From assembly GCF_022458985.1 (NCBI RefSeq), contig NC_061787.1, forward strand, positions 22,391,629 to 22,455,628: a DNA stretch of 64,000 nt. The letters run 5' to 3'. The notes beneath the pieces were generated by a model. That model was not told the DNA's origin, did not search any database, and saw only the letters and a list, made by a program, of their open reading frames with translations. This document shows, one piece after another, positions 10,879 to 22,522 of the stretch (positions are counted from its first letter, which is position 1; each line of letters opens with the position of its first letter). This DNA is from Mugil cephalus. Its lineage: Eukaryota > Chordata > Actinopteri > Mugiliformes > Mugilidae. A program made the position numbers and the translations under genes.

Positions 10879-11286
10879 ACCAGGAAAGGAATGTAGTTAC
10901 ACTGGAGGAGCATCTCTTACAGTCAGCGGCCGCAACTAAGTAAAAGGTGAGCAGAAAACCTCTTAACCAAATTTCTGCATGTCTTATGAGACATCTCGTG
11001 GCTGTGAGAGCATGTTTCAACAGTAGTACTGTTTGTAAGAATAAAACACAGAGAATACGTATGGATTAGTCTACCAGAGAAGGGTTTAGAAGGTCCCCTC
11101 ATCCAAATAGTCAGGCTGGATATTGCCTGATTGGCTGGATGTAAAAGCTGCCCTCTGAGTTAATGAGAAAAGGCCAGAAAAGAAGAGAAAAGAAGAGAAA
11201 AGAAGATAAAATAAGAAAAAGGGCCGACTGCACGGTTAAGAGGCCGGAGGGGTCTGATCAGCCCCCAAAAAGGACCGCCGTCTAGG

Positions 11287-11840
11287 AGTTAAGGGTTTAG
11301 AAGGTCCCCTTTGTCTAAATATTTAGGCTCGTAGATCGCCTATGTATTCAGAGAATAGAAGCTGCCACTCCGAACGCCCTGTAGCCAGACTAAACAAGTT
11401 AGGGTTTAAAAGGTCTCCCTTTGTCGGAATATCTAGGCTTGTAGATCGCCTAGGTATTCAGACAATTAAAGCTACCACTCTGAGTGTCTGAGTAGATAAG
11501 ACTAAACGAGTTAGGGTTTAAAAGGTCTCCTTTTGTCGGAATATCTAGGCTTGTAGATCGCCTAGGTATTCAGACAATAAAAGCCACCACTCTGAGGGTC
11601 TTGAGTAGAAGAGACTAGGAGTTAGGGTTTAGAAGGCCTCCCTTTGTTTGAATACTTAGGCATGTGGATCCCCTGGGTGTTCAAAGAAAAAAAGCTGCCA
11701 CTCCGAGTGCTCGAGTAGAACAGACTAGGAGTTAGGGTTTAGAAGGCCCCCTTTGTCTGAATATTTAGGCAGTGGATCCCCTGGATATTCAAAGAATAAA
11801 AGCTACCACTTCGATGTCTGAGTAGATAGATAGATTACTT
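11287..11840 (+). repeat. ERV leader array of about 111-bp units
   Basis: Five tandem units begin with AGTTA(A)GGGTTTA at 11287, 11397, 11509, 11620 and 11730 (periods 110, 112, 111, 110). Each contains AAGGTC/AAGGCC, a GAATATYTAGGC-like phrase and GCTRCCACT. More diverged related blocks flank the array at about 11,070-11,160 and 11,890-11,970. It lies between the primer site and gag, where packaging signals sit in retroviruses. Confidence 0.92.
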
Positions 11841-12498
11841 CATTCATCCCCGAAGGGAAATGAGGTAAGGGAGTAGGAATAGGAGAAGTACAGGAGAAGA
11901 ATTTAGAGGTCTCTCATTCAGACAATTCAGGCCTGATATTGCGTCTGAGTGTAAAAGACACCCTCTGAAGTAATAGAATAAAAAAAAAAAAAATCATTCT
12001 AAAATAGCAGAAATAGAGAAAGATAAAAGAGCATAGGAGGTTTATGTAGGTATTAAAAAGGTGTCTTTTGTTTTTACTGTTGTGAGTGAGATCTTCAGAA
12101 CACGCCGAAGCAGCGGGTGGACGGAAACCTAACGGTGATAACATAAGTCCACTGTCTGTTGAAGTAAGCTGTTCAAGGGTCTAAATAAGTTCTGGTGTCG
12201 TGACCGGGTCCTTACGTGAACGGTCACTTGGGCTGAGAACTCGGGACATAGCGTGCCATACCTCTCAGCTGGCCAGAGTCTATGAATGAGAACACTTTAG
12301 GAGCCCATATAAAGGAAAGGAGGGACAGAATAAAACGATCTTTCCCAGAAAAGAGAGCTCAAAGATTTTGAAAAATGGTGCAGAGACATAACAACAGATG
12401 GTCTGTTCGGTGGCTTAGGGGGGCCCCCCCACCGACAACCACTCTATATGGGAACTCTCTAAAATATAAAAACCAAACAAAAACAATTAATTCAGCTG

Positions 12499-14300
12499 AT
12501 GACACAATTTGAAAAGTTGGGAAGGTTATCAAATGGAAAGAAAAAGAAAGAAAAGGTAAAGATTGAAGATCATATAAAATTTACAAGCATGCATTTTAGC
12601 AGTTGCTTTTGTAGCCACAATAACATTACAGTACAAGCAGTCCAAACCGGAGAAAAGCAGGAAGATAAGGATGGACTAACAAGGACAACCGCCGCGACAA
12701 CTGGTGAGATACCCCTTCCATACACACCACGGGAAGCGCAGGCTAATGCACCAAAAAAAAAAAAAAAAAAAAAAAATAGACATCTGTTTGTGGACACTAG
12801 GACTATAATGGAGAGAGCAGGACAGAAGAACTCTAATGAACAATATAGCCCAAATAATTTGTTTGTACTGATGCCACAAATGATTGTAACCAAAGGCATG
12901 CTTACATGTGAATTAAAAACCCACGCCGGAGGAGGCTGTTGAGCAAGCATATAAAGAATAGGTAAGAGATGAGCAGTTAAAAGAAATGAAAAGTACGTTG
13001 AATGAATTAAAAGATGAGACTCCAAATTAACCGTTAAAGCCAGTGAAGTGGAGTCAAGGACAGAGTATGGAGACACAGGAGGGAGTGAGGGAGATAGAGC
13101 ATGGGGGTTAAGAAAGTGGATGACAGGGACATGATAAGATATCTGGAAGAACAAACAACCAAACCATATGATACAACACAACTAACAAAGGTCCTGAAAC
13201 AGTTGGGAGAGCAAGCCTCAGAACGGATAGAGGCCTTGGAAAGATTAGAACACGGGCCGCATCACAGTTGTAACAAACCGCGTCCTAAACACACTAGTAC
13301 AGAAACAAAAATTATGGAGCCAGACCAAAAACAAGCTGTTCTGTTTTACAATTGGACAGCGACACAGAACAAGGGGGGGCTACACCAACGTACATGCTGT
13401 ATCCACGTGACTTGACCCAAGATACAGAACGGGTATATGGACAAAAAGGGACAGGTCAATATCAGCTGAGGTCCGGACAGAAGCATGAGGCTCCTGGTTA
13501 GTTCCCCCTTATAGAAACTAGGACCAGTATGGGATAAATAAAGGAGAGACAGTACCACCCACTGTCGTATGCAGACCAAGCACTGCTAAAAACAACACTG
13601 CCAGAACCCAAAGATGGAGGAAATAACTGGATAAGAGAATTTCTAAAAACCTTTAGTGGGCAGGTGCTGGCCATGGGAGACGTAAGAGCGTGTTTGGCTG
13701 CACACTTGGAACCCCATGAATTAGCCCGTTTGGAAACAGCCGCCGGAACCGTACAGGTCGCTGCAGCAGAACCTCTTGAATGCCTGGCTTTGAGAACTCA
13801 GTACCCAGTAAAAACTGACTCTAATCAAATGAATGATACCTACAGAAAGACAGGAGAAGCAGGGAAAGAGTATATATACCGTTTGTTAAAACTATGGGAG
13901 GGTCACACAGGGTCTAGCCCATTAACTGACTCACTACAGAGACTGTTTAAGCAAGCCGTGATAAAAGGACAAGCAGGTGCAGTTAGAGAAGAAATGGAGA
14001 AATTGGTAGCCGGAAACAGCATGCCCCTGGAAATGTGGATTGCTACTTTGGTAGAGACATGACAGGGAGTTTGAAAAACTTAATATGCAGCTGCTGCAAG
14101 AACAGTTGAAGGAGCTGAAAGTCAAGGTCACTGATAAAGTTAAAGGAACCAAAAAGATTAAAGCCCAAATGCCTGCTGTCTCTACAGCTCCGCTTAGTGG
14201 CCAAATTCAAATACCCCTGCTAGCAGATGAAGGGCCGGTACGCATATATCAAATGTACCAACAATATCCCCCAGGTGGCCAATACAGGGGAAGCTAAGAA
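12499..14300 (+). pseudogene. gag: Broken ERV gag region
   Basis: Open segments at 12499-12942, 13101-13415, 13664-14062, 14085-14297 and 14227-14481 lie in differing frames in the position of gag. The 13,620-14,060 segment is the most gag-like, with a helical, glutamine/glutamate-rich composition and a leader-type start (FLKTFSGQVLAMGDV). A run of about 23 A at 12,753 interrupts the first segment and could be a slippage product. No CCHC zinc knuckle and no protease DTG/DSG motif were seen. Several frame breaks mean no full Gag can be made. The assignment rests on position more than on motifs. Confidence 0.65.
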
Positions 14301-14616
14301 CTTAGGACCTATGATAACACAAGCTATTGATGCAAATGATTGGCAGGCAGTGACAGGGACCACGCTAATGGAATATAGTCCCTCTTGTAAATGCTACAAG
14401 CTAAAGTATGATGGAACATTTCATTGCGAGTTGGAAAAAGTTGAAAAAAAAAAGCAGAACACATGTCAGAGAAAACACTGACTCTGAATTGGCTATACAA
14501 CTCTTGAAACAAATACCAGACGAAGTGTGGGCAACTGGACCTTTTGATGTAGGACATTGCAGAGAAATACCTCCTATCATACTACAGATGAAAACACCAG
14601 AGACCATAAACAAAAC

Positions 14617-16015
14617 CTCAATATCCCCTATCGAGTGAGAAGGCAAATGGAATCAGGGGAACGATTGAAGGCCTGCCTAAAGCTGGAGTATTGATACCAT
14701 GTAAGTCCGATTACAACACACCTATCACTCCCGTGGCTAAACCAGGGAGGGCAGATCATAGGTTGGTGCACGATCTCAGAAAAATAAATGCAGGATCAAA
14801 AATTCAAATGGTTTACGGTGATGGATCCATCAAATACATTCTTCTGCATCCCTATAGCACCAGAGTGTAGACACCTGTTTGCGTTCACTTTTGAAGGGAA
14901 GCAATATACCTATACTAGATTACCACAAGGCCTCATGGATAGTCCTTCCCTGTTTAACCACTCACTATGGGTTCTAATGTCCAAATTCCAAATTCCAAAA
15001 TCTGTTGTATATTGCAATACGTTGATGACATTCTGATCGCAGGCGAGACTGAGGAAAACGTAGCACAACTGACAGCCGCTTTGCTCACACGGTTAGGGGA
15101 GAAAGGGTTTAAAGTATCCAAATCTAAATTACAGAACTGCAGAGCTCGATTGGCGTTCCTCGGAAGAATAATTTCAGGACAGGGGGTAGGTATGACAGCC
15201 TACCACAAAAACAACATACTTTCATATGCAAAACCCACTACTGTACAACAAATGATGGCCTTTTTGGGGATGGCAAATTACAGTAAAGATTACATATCAG
15301 AGTACGCTGAAACTGTGTACCTTTTAAGGAAACTTATTACAGATACAGGACACAGCCAGCTAAAAGCTAACCTTACCTGGACTAAGGAAGCAGAAGAGGC
15401 CTTCATCACCTTAAAACAACAGCTAGCACAGGCTAGCGAGCTCGCTGCTCCTGATTTGGGTAAATGTTTGAACTTGATGTGAAAGAAAAGGATGGTTTTG
15501 TGAGCTCCGTACTGTGGCAGCCCGGAGCTCAAGGGAGGACAGTGTTATGCTATTATAGCACTAAATTAGAACCAGTGAAAAAAAGGCCATCCTACTTGCA
15601 CCAGAGCCTTATGTGCTATAGCTAAAACACCAAAAGGGACAGCTCACATCACACGAGGACAGGACATCACAGTACACATAAACCATGCGGTAACAAGCTA
15701 CATTTAAAGCCAAAAGGTTCACCTTAAGCCAACAAAGGACCAGTAGAATGCATTATGTCAGTTCATGAAGGAAGAAATTAATGAGACTTCACGTCAGGAG
15801 AAAGAGATGCAGGAAGCGGTTTAGTTTTTGTCTCCCTGGATACAGAAAATCCTTAAAAAAAGGAGCCCACTGGAGTTCCACCGGAGGAGATAAAAGAAGG
15901 AGAATGGATTTACACAAGAGTGTTCCTCAGGACGTGGGAGGAGCCAAGGTGGATCGGCCCGTTCAAGGTAGTATCATCAACTACATATGGTGTGAGAGTC
16001 TGGCTGAATGAATAG
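14617..16015 (+). pseudogene. pol: Broken ERV pol: RT, partial RNase H, integrase tail
   Basis: Reverse transcriptase fingers begin near 14,617 (LVHDLRKIN near 14,765), palm motif A is FTVMDPSNTFF at about 14,808-14,840, the LPQG motif is near 14,920, and the YVDD box is near 15,018 in a different frame. The thumb/connection runs to about 15,480, then an RNase H-like start (VLWQPGAQGRTV) follows in another frame. Most of RNase H and the integrase core are absent. A short block at about 15,912-16,010 (WEEPRWIGPFKVV) resembles the integrase C-terminal domain. The gene is internally deleted and shifted. Confidence 0.85.
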
Positions 16016-16137
16016 CAGACTAAGCTAAGCAAATATTGGCGCAAAACACACTGTGGAAAAGGACAGCCGTCCCCAGAGAGAAACCCTAGAGAAATCAGAA
16101 AGCACCTAAGGGACATAGGCGAAGAGACAGAGGGAGA

Positions 16138-17026
16138 ATGACCTACAGGTCATGGCTTACACTGGCCTGTTTGGCAGTGGTAAGTCTGATGGCGGCCGTG
16201 CTGTTAGTATTCCTGAATGTAGAGGAGAGATCACAGATTAAGGAAAAGGATGCTGTAAGTATCCCCCACAAAATAATTATTCCAACAGGGGGACCTAAAA
16301 TTCGAACACGACGAGAAACTCACCAAGATCAATATATACAGAGGCAAGAGTGCTTGAGCTTTATTATGAATGGGTTCCAGATAAGTATAAATTAGCTGAT
16401 CAGATCACAGCCAGGTGGGGAATCCATATTCCTCTGGATCACCCCTAACAAAAATGTGGAGGGAATAAATTATTTACATTACAATATCTAAAGAATTGGC
16501 AAACTATACAAGAGATGGGTCTCTTACACACACCAGAATAGACTTGCTCTGATCCTGACTGAAAAGGGAGGTGTCTGTAGCATGTTTGGAGAAGTGTGCC
16601 GTACATTCATCCCCAATAATACGGCCCCTGATGGATCCCTGACCAAAACCTTGAGAGGCCTTAGAGCCCTCTCGAATGAATTAGAAGAACATTCTGGGGT
16701 CACAGACCCCTTATCTGGCCTGTTTGACAAAATCTTTGGTAAATTGGAAAAAATTAGTAGTTAGCATAGCTACCTCACTGGGGATTGCATTTGTGGTGGT
16801 TGCTCTGTGTGGTTGTTGTTGTATCCCATGTACTAGGGCTCTCATTGTGCGGTGTATCGACAAGGCGCTGGGGAATATGGAGTCCAAGGGAGCGCCACCA
16901 GCGCATCAGATGAACCTCGCAGAGGGCGTGCCTCTGCGCGACCCAAGTGCCGAGATACAGGAGAGGCCATTCCAATATTCAGATGGGGACTCTGACAATG
17001 AGCCTGACCTGGATGATGTAGTATGA
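16138..17026 (+). pseudogene. env: Broken ERV env, mostly transmembrane subunit
   Basis: A short N-terminal frame (16138-16395) has a hydrophobic signal-like segment. The surface subunit is essentially missing. From about 16,530 the sequence reads like a transmembrane subunit: a cysteine motif near 16,570-16,605 and an amphipathic helix up to about 16,755. After a frame break near 16,745 there is a membrane span with a cysteine cluster (CGCCCIPC near 16,810-16,840) and an acidic cytoplasmic tail ending at 17026. It is non-functional as it stands. Confidence 0.75.
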
Positions 17027-17350
17027 GCTCAGGGTCTACAATAACTGATCTTACTATGTTAGAATAGCATTTTGCTTTGTGGCTTGCTTCTAGGCTTTGG
17101 CTTTTGATATATACATATATATGCATTTTATACACATATAGTGAATGTTAGTTAATTTTCCAAAGATGTTGCACACACAACCTGAGCCTACCGGAGAGAT
17201 GGCAACGTGTTTGGGGAGCACGTTCATGTGACCGCTGGAAGGAGACCCAGGTTACAAATATAGTTTAGATTGCATCCATACACCCATTTCATACAGGGTT
17301 TTTACATTATATGATATTTTAGGGGTGGCATGCCCTTAAGGCACGCCAAC

Positions 17351-17359
17351 AGGGGGATT
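17351..17359 (+). promoter_or_regulatory. Short polypurine tract before 3' LTR
   Basis: AGGGGGAT immediately precedes the 3' LTR, where plus-strand priming starts in retroviruses. It is short and followed by TT. Confidence 0.6.
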
Positions 17360-17842
17360 TGTTGGGTTTAAAGGGGTTAATAAGGCCTTCAGCCTGTGTA
17401 TCAACTTGGGAATAATCAAGTGGAATGTTACTTACGCTATCACACCATATCAATCGTTGTCTTTCGCTTCGCTACAGCTTGCTCACAGACTAGGACACAT
17501 TACACCCAAATATCTCACACGCTGGAGACCAGATAAAGCCAGTCGGCTACACATAGAAACTCACTGACACATGAGAGGCAGTACTCCTCCCCATTATCTT
17601 ACGGGCGGGATCTAGGTAGAATAAGATCACTGTACGTCCCTCAAGTGGGGCTTTTGGTTCTTTTTACCCCTAAGATGAACTGACCGAAGGCTCAGCGCTG
17701 AATCAATATCTATCCTCTGTGTACCAAAATAAATATCCAAAAACGTGAGAAATTGTCGAGTGATTTGTGTGTAGGTGAACTACCCTCTCCAAACGGTATA
17801 AAGATCCTGGGCTGAAGGAGAGGAAAAGATTCCTCCTTCACA
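17360..17842 (+). repeat. ERV 3' LTR
   Basis: 483 bp, same length as the 5' LTR, TG...CA ends, followed directly by the ATAC target duplication at 17843-17846. Confidence 0.93.
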
Positions 17843-17846
17843 ATAC

Positions 17847-18300
17847 TGCTTAAATTCAGTCATCAGAGCCGCTAACTCACCTGTTAAAAGGCCAATTCAC
17901 CTGGTTACCACCTTTCCTTTCTCTGATCATTCTGACCACTTTCATGCCAGTAATGTTCCAGACACACCCCTCGTCCCTCTTCTCAGTGCAAGGAAGAGAT
18001 TGCTACAGCTATGGACAAAGAAGACACAGTTGGTCGTCAATTATAGCTTGGGTCTCCTGAGAGTATGCAGGTGTAGACAAACATTACAAACGATGAGACA
18101 GCAGTCTTGGGCTGATGTTGCATGGTCCACAGTAGGATTGATGTCAGCAAAGAGCCGTAGGAAGGTTACTGGTTTCCATTCGGTTTGTGTACACCACTAA
18201 TTGCTAGCCCACTAAATTGTGTCACTTGCAGTGGGAAGACGCAGTGTAAATGGGAACATTAGAGGAAGGGGTTGGCCTTTGTTGGTGAGTACCATTAATT
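17847..18300 (+). repeat. ERV right flank, paralogous to 6992-7445
   Basis: The sequence downstream of the ERV matches 6,992-7,441 almost base for base and then diverges near 18,300. It is the other half of the repeat unit into which the ERV inserted. Confidence 0.9.
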
Positions 18301-18898
18301 CTAGCATTGGAACCATTGGAACACATGTCTTCCAGAGGTCAGACGGCAGGGACAGACTGGGACTAAAAAACGGCCCTGGACTTTGACTAGGCTCAGCCCA
18401 AAGCAATCGGCGTGCGGAAACTCAACAACAACAACTACAATAACGCCTGGCATGGGTGTCACAATACTTTAACTGTGGCTCATGATACCATCCAAATAAT
18501 AGCAATAGCACTGATGTTGACTAGATGTTGTGTTAAGAGCATAGTATTCCAGTTCAACTTGAATACTCACATAGAAATGAAGGTAACATCACACTGCAGT
18601 CCCTCTGGCTGAACCAATACAAAACAGGCATCTGAAACCAACTCATCTCTCTGTCCCTCATCATCACAGGTGGCCCTATTATGTTGGATGCTGCTAATAT
18701 TAAACTGAACTTCAGTGGTACTGCTGCTGGCTGTGCTGCTTAACATTTCAGCTACTTTGTGACATTTAGTGGCTTCACTCTCAAAATGGAAATGGCTTTT
18801 TTTTCCCTCACCTTTTCAGCCCCACCCTTTTCTTTCCAATTTTTCATGTCATAGCATTATAAATGTAGGTATGGGTTGCCATTTTAGTGATCGACATC

Positions 18899-19096
18899 AT
18901 GGCAACAAGACCGAATGTCCAACAGGCCCTGGATCTACTCTTCCAAGATGAGTGTGATTCTGATTTAGAAGAGGACATGTCAGAGCAGGAAGACAACACA
19001 GAAGAAAGTTCCCCGTCTCATGAAGATTACTCTGATGGAGAGGTGCAGACAGCAGTGCACACATCTCTTAGTCTTCTTGGTCCGGGTCAAAATTGA
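18899..19096 (+). CDS. Short acidic open frame, unassigned
   Basis: A 65-codon frame starting MATRPNVQQALDLLF is followed by a strongly acidic stretch (DSDLEEDMSEQEDNTEE). Such an N-terminus is seen in some domesticated or transposon-encoded fish proteins, including piggyBac-type transposases, but no catalytic domain follows. It may be the first exon of the ULP1/PHD gene remnant downstream or an unrelated fragment. Confidence 0.3.
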   Translation: MATRPNVQQALDLLFQDECDSDLEEDMSEQEDNTEESSPSHEDYSDGEVQTAVHTSLSLLGPGQN

Positions 19097-19735
19097 CATA
19101 CTATGAAGGTACAGAATATGAACAGTATGTAAGGGTTACACATAATACATATCTGCAGCTAAAGATGGCCAGCAAAAAGGGGGAGACCAGATAACCACGT
19201 CAACAACATCAGCTAAACTGGTGTGTGTCTCTTTTTAGAAAATAAACAAAAAAAAATGCTGATATATGGGTTAAATAAAAATACATGAAAAATAAAATTC
19301 CTTAGTCTGTTTCATTCCTGTATGCGTGGATAACAACTTGCATGTTTGTTCTTAATTAACAGCAGGAAATTTGGCACAAAAGGGACAGTGAAGTGTCACT
19401 GAATCACCTGACAAGACTAACACGTACATACTTTGTCAGACTGAAATCAATTCACTAGCACCACACAAGTGGCTGTTGGGTGAGGTAAATATTTTTTACA
19501 TAACAAACATCACCTTTGCATTCATAAATCATTTATAGAGTAACTTATTTTAGAATAAACCTCTTAAACCATTACTCAGCTGGAGTAATAGTTTTTGGAG
19601 CATGGTCTCCTCTGAGTAATCACTCATAACTCACGCGTAAGGTATGCATAATTAATTTGTATAATGAAAACATTACACTTAAGAAACATGAAACATTACC
19701 TTAAAAAATGCTTTTATTTACTATTACTGTAAAAG

Positions 19736-20941
19736 ATTGACTTTGACAACTACAACGGAGTCATAGGGGCCATCAATATTGGACACAATCACTGGAAATT
19801 CCTGGTAAGTGTTATAAGAAAAATACTCTCTGCTTCAAATTAAATGAAGTAATAGTAAAATTGTAATGGCATGTATCTTTTCCTTTTAGTATCTGCACAA
19901 GTCGAACAAAAATGTGTACATCATGGATCCCATGGGTCAGACTGAGGACAATGACTCAAAGCTGCATCACGGTTTCAGTAGGGTGAAGGGTCTGGTAATT
20001 TTAATGGACAGTAGATTACTGTGTGTGACAGGTCACTTGAGAATGCAGCTCCACACTACGATGGCTTCATACATGACAGACGACAGTCAGGTGGATTACA
20101 AGCGGTTTATTTCTCCTGCAACACAGCAGACAACACAGCAATGGGATGGGTTATAGTTGGTCTCGGGACAATCTGAATCATAGCAAGATCCTCTCTCCTC
20201 TGTGTAGTTCCCATGCCCACCTGCTATGTCAGTAGGTGGCAGCGTTGCCACAGTTTTGCCATAATTTAATATTGACGCATCTACTACGTTACATGTAATA
20301 CCTCATATCAGACAACAGTGTGCACTACTGCATATTATTTAATTTATATATATATTTTTAAACTTGGAGCAAATTATATCAAATTATCTGTATGTACTAA
20401 AAATAACTAAACCATTTTCTATATTTTTCTAAGTATGACATTATAACAAAAAGGCTACATTTGTGTTAAATTTGTCAAAAATCACTACAGCCAGGACTTG
20501 AACATGAGACAAAACCGGTATCAGAAGATTGATTGGGTGGGGGAGTCTAAAAATGTGTTTTGTTTTTTTTAACATGATAACCTTCACCATATCATCTAAA
20601 AGGTCACATTTACAGTCTACTCTGTATTTCATTGACAAAACAGATGGCTGAAAATATAGTGGAAAGTTTTCATCTTGTCCCCCCAGAGCATCACAATACC
20701 CATGTCACAAAAGGGCTTAAAAGACTCAAAAAGAATCAACATGGCCAAAATTATTCTGCAGTACTCTGGTTTGTAGACTTCGTCTTCTGTTTAATGACAT
20801 ATACTGCATCCAGTCACCAGAAATGTTTCAGCTTATTTTAAGGTGGTTAAGGTGGTTGTCATGGGGTCCATGTCTAATACAGTCTGGTGTCAACTCCTGT
20901 AAAAAAAAAAAAAAATCAAAATCAAAATTAAAAAAAAATAA

Positions 20942-20972
<31 letters not shown>

Positions 20973-21493
20973 GACTAATAGACCTGTATATTGATTTTAA
21001 TATTGCTTACCAACTCTTAAATCAACCGTGGGATAATTTATAAAATTACAATATTTCAGTCTTCAGTGAAACAGACCATTGCTCCAGTAGCCAGGAGTAT
21101 CCAAAAGGACAGACCCAAAACCACAAAATGGGTTACAATACTTGAAAAAAAATATATACTGTATATTAAAAGAAGTTATACATTTAAATGATGCAAAGTA
21201 GCAGTATAAAGCAGCATCTAAAATAGACACTTTTGAAATAAAAAACAATAAAAAAAAAGATCTGATGTTAGGTATACAATTGTCAGTATGATGAAATTAT
21301 TTAAGGGAACATAATCTAATACTATTGGATATTTGATATTAAAGATATATTTCAGATTGAATGCACAAAATGCAGAAGATGGTACCGTCCATGTTGTGAC
21401 ACAATGTCTGATGCAGAATGGGATGAGGAAAATACTGACACTGACACTAACAATAAAAAACTGTTTGAAATATTAATATTGTTCACTGACTAA
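19736..21493 (+). pseudogene. Remnant of a ULP1-like protease / PHD finger gene
   Basis: Three or four exon-like segments are visible. Segment 1 (19736-19804) ends in GHNHWKFL before a GTAAGT donor. Segment 2 starts at 19890 after TTTTAG and continues YLHKSNKNVYIMDPMG. The His of HW and the Asp about 17 residues later match the His and Asp of the catalytic triad in ULP1/C48 cysteine proteases. A possible segment at 20641 reads QMAENIVESFHLVPP. Segment 3 (21356-21493) reads IECTKCRRWYRPCC, like the second half of a PHD finger, and ends in a stop. The catalytic cysteine exon was not found, and the PHD His position is Arg. The ULP1 plus PHD combination suggests a transposon-derived gene; the superfamily is not determined. 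Confidence 0.55.
20901..20970. repeat. Poly(A) and (AAT)n low-complexity tract
   Basis: A14 run, AATCAAA units, then about ten AAT repeats. Confidence 0.9.
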
Positions 21494-21519
21494 TTAGTTT
21501 GTCAAGATTTTTTTTTTTT

Positions 21520-22255
21520 CTGGAAAACATGTTTGTGAAAGTTTTATTATGTATAAGGTAATACAATCTAGACAGTTGAGAAGTAGAATGGTGTTTGTAA
21601 GTTGAAATTCCAGAGAGGTATTTCATATAGAAACGGAAATATTCATAAAATATGCTCAATGGATACTGATTGTTTGTCAGATATTTTTTTACATGATTTT
21701 CTGAGAAAATGGTTGTGAAAGATCAACCTTACAAACAAATGATAAATAGAATGGTAGGTAGATGGTTGGTTGGTTGGTAGGTAGAAATTCCAGGGAGCCA
21801 TTTCAAAATAAAACCGAGAAATATTCATAAAGTGGGCTCAATGAATGTAAATTTTTTCTGGGATACATTTTATATGATTTAGTGGGAGATAATGCTTTTG
21901 AAAACTCTAGTTTTAAAACAGATGATGTTGGTGTCTATAGGTTAAAATTCCAGAGAGTTATTTAATAAAACTGAAAAATATTCATAACATGTGCTAATGG
22001 GTACTAATTCATATTTTTACGTGATTTTCTGGGAGATAATGCTTGTGAAAGATGCACACCAACGTTACAGATAAGTAGAATGGTGTTTGTAGGTTGAAAT
22101 TCTAGAGAGATATTTCAAAAATAAAACCGAGAAATATTCATAAATAATGTTCATGAACATTAATTGTTTCTGCAATATTTCCACATGATTATCTGAGAGA
22201 ATGTGCTTGTGAAAGATCAGTATTGACCTCACAGATGACAAGTAGATCTGTGTTT
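21520..22255. repeat. Minisatellite of about 150-180-bp units
   Basis: The phrase AAATTCCAGAGAG recurs at 21605, 21785, 21945 and 22097. Each is followed by AATATTCATAA and then by GATTTTCTGRGARAAT-like and TTGTGAAAGAT phrases. That makes four diverged units of 180, 160 and 152 bp spacing with indels. Part of an element around the ULP1/PHD remnant is possible. Confidence 0.85.
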
Positions 22256-22440
22256 TGAATCAGCTTCATCCAAGGAACCTACTGTCCAAATACGATTAAC
22301 TTCAAGGTGCATGAGTTATTAGCCAAATGGTAAAATGCATAATAACTGATCAAATGGTGACGCTATTGAGTATGAGTAAATAATAACATGTTGCTAGACT
22401 TTTAGCCTTCTGGTAATGACTGTATTTCTGTATTGTTGTT

Positions 22441-22441
22441 A

Positions 22442-22514
<73 letters not shown>

Positions 22515-22522
22515 TATTATTT
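22441..22522. repeat. (ATT)n microsatellite
   Basis: More than 20 nearly perfect ATT units. The polyasparagine and polyisoleucine frames across it are artefacts of the repeat. Confidence 0.97.

Larger units (their letters stand above)
9841..11180 (-). repeat. Palindrome right arm
   Basis: Partner of the left arm, separated from it by a 107-bp spacer (9734-9840). It contains the functional-orientation ERV 5' end: left flank, 5' LTR, primer binding site and the first about 300 bp of leader. The match ends at 11180, just before an AGAAGAGAAA run in the leader. Confidence 0.95.
10375..17842 (+). mobile_element. Endogenous retrovirus, tRNA-Pro primed
   Basis: A 7,468-bp provirus with two 483-bp LTRs, a 4-bp ATAC target duplication, a primer binding site complementary to tRNA-Pro, a long leader and remnants of gag, pol and env in the standard order. 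The YVDD reverse transcriptase and the transmembrane-type env with a cysteine cluster and acidic tail place it among gamma/epsilon-like fish retroviruses; finer placement is not possible by eye. Every gene is broken by stops, shifts or deletions, so it is not autonomous. LTR differences of roughly 3 percent (about 15 sites counted by eye) indicate a moderately old insertion. Confidence 0.93.

Noticed and set aside
12570-13181. 203-codon minus-strand open frame across the ERV
   Set aside because: It is antisense to gag, its composition is driven by a poly(A) run (polyphenylalanine), and it has no domain similarity.
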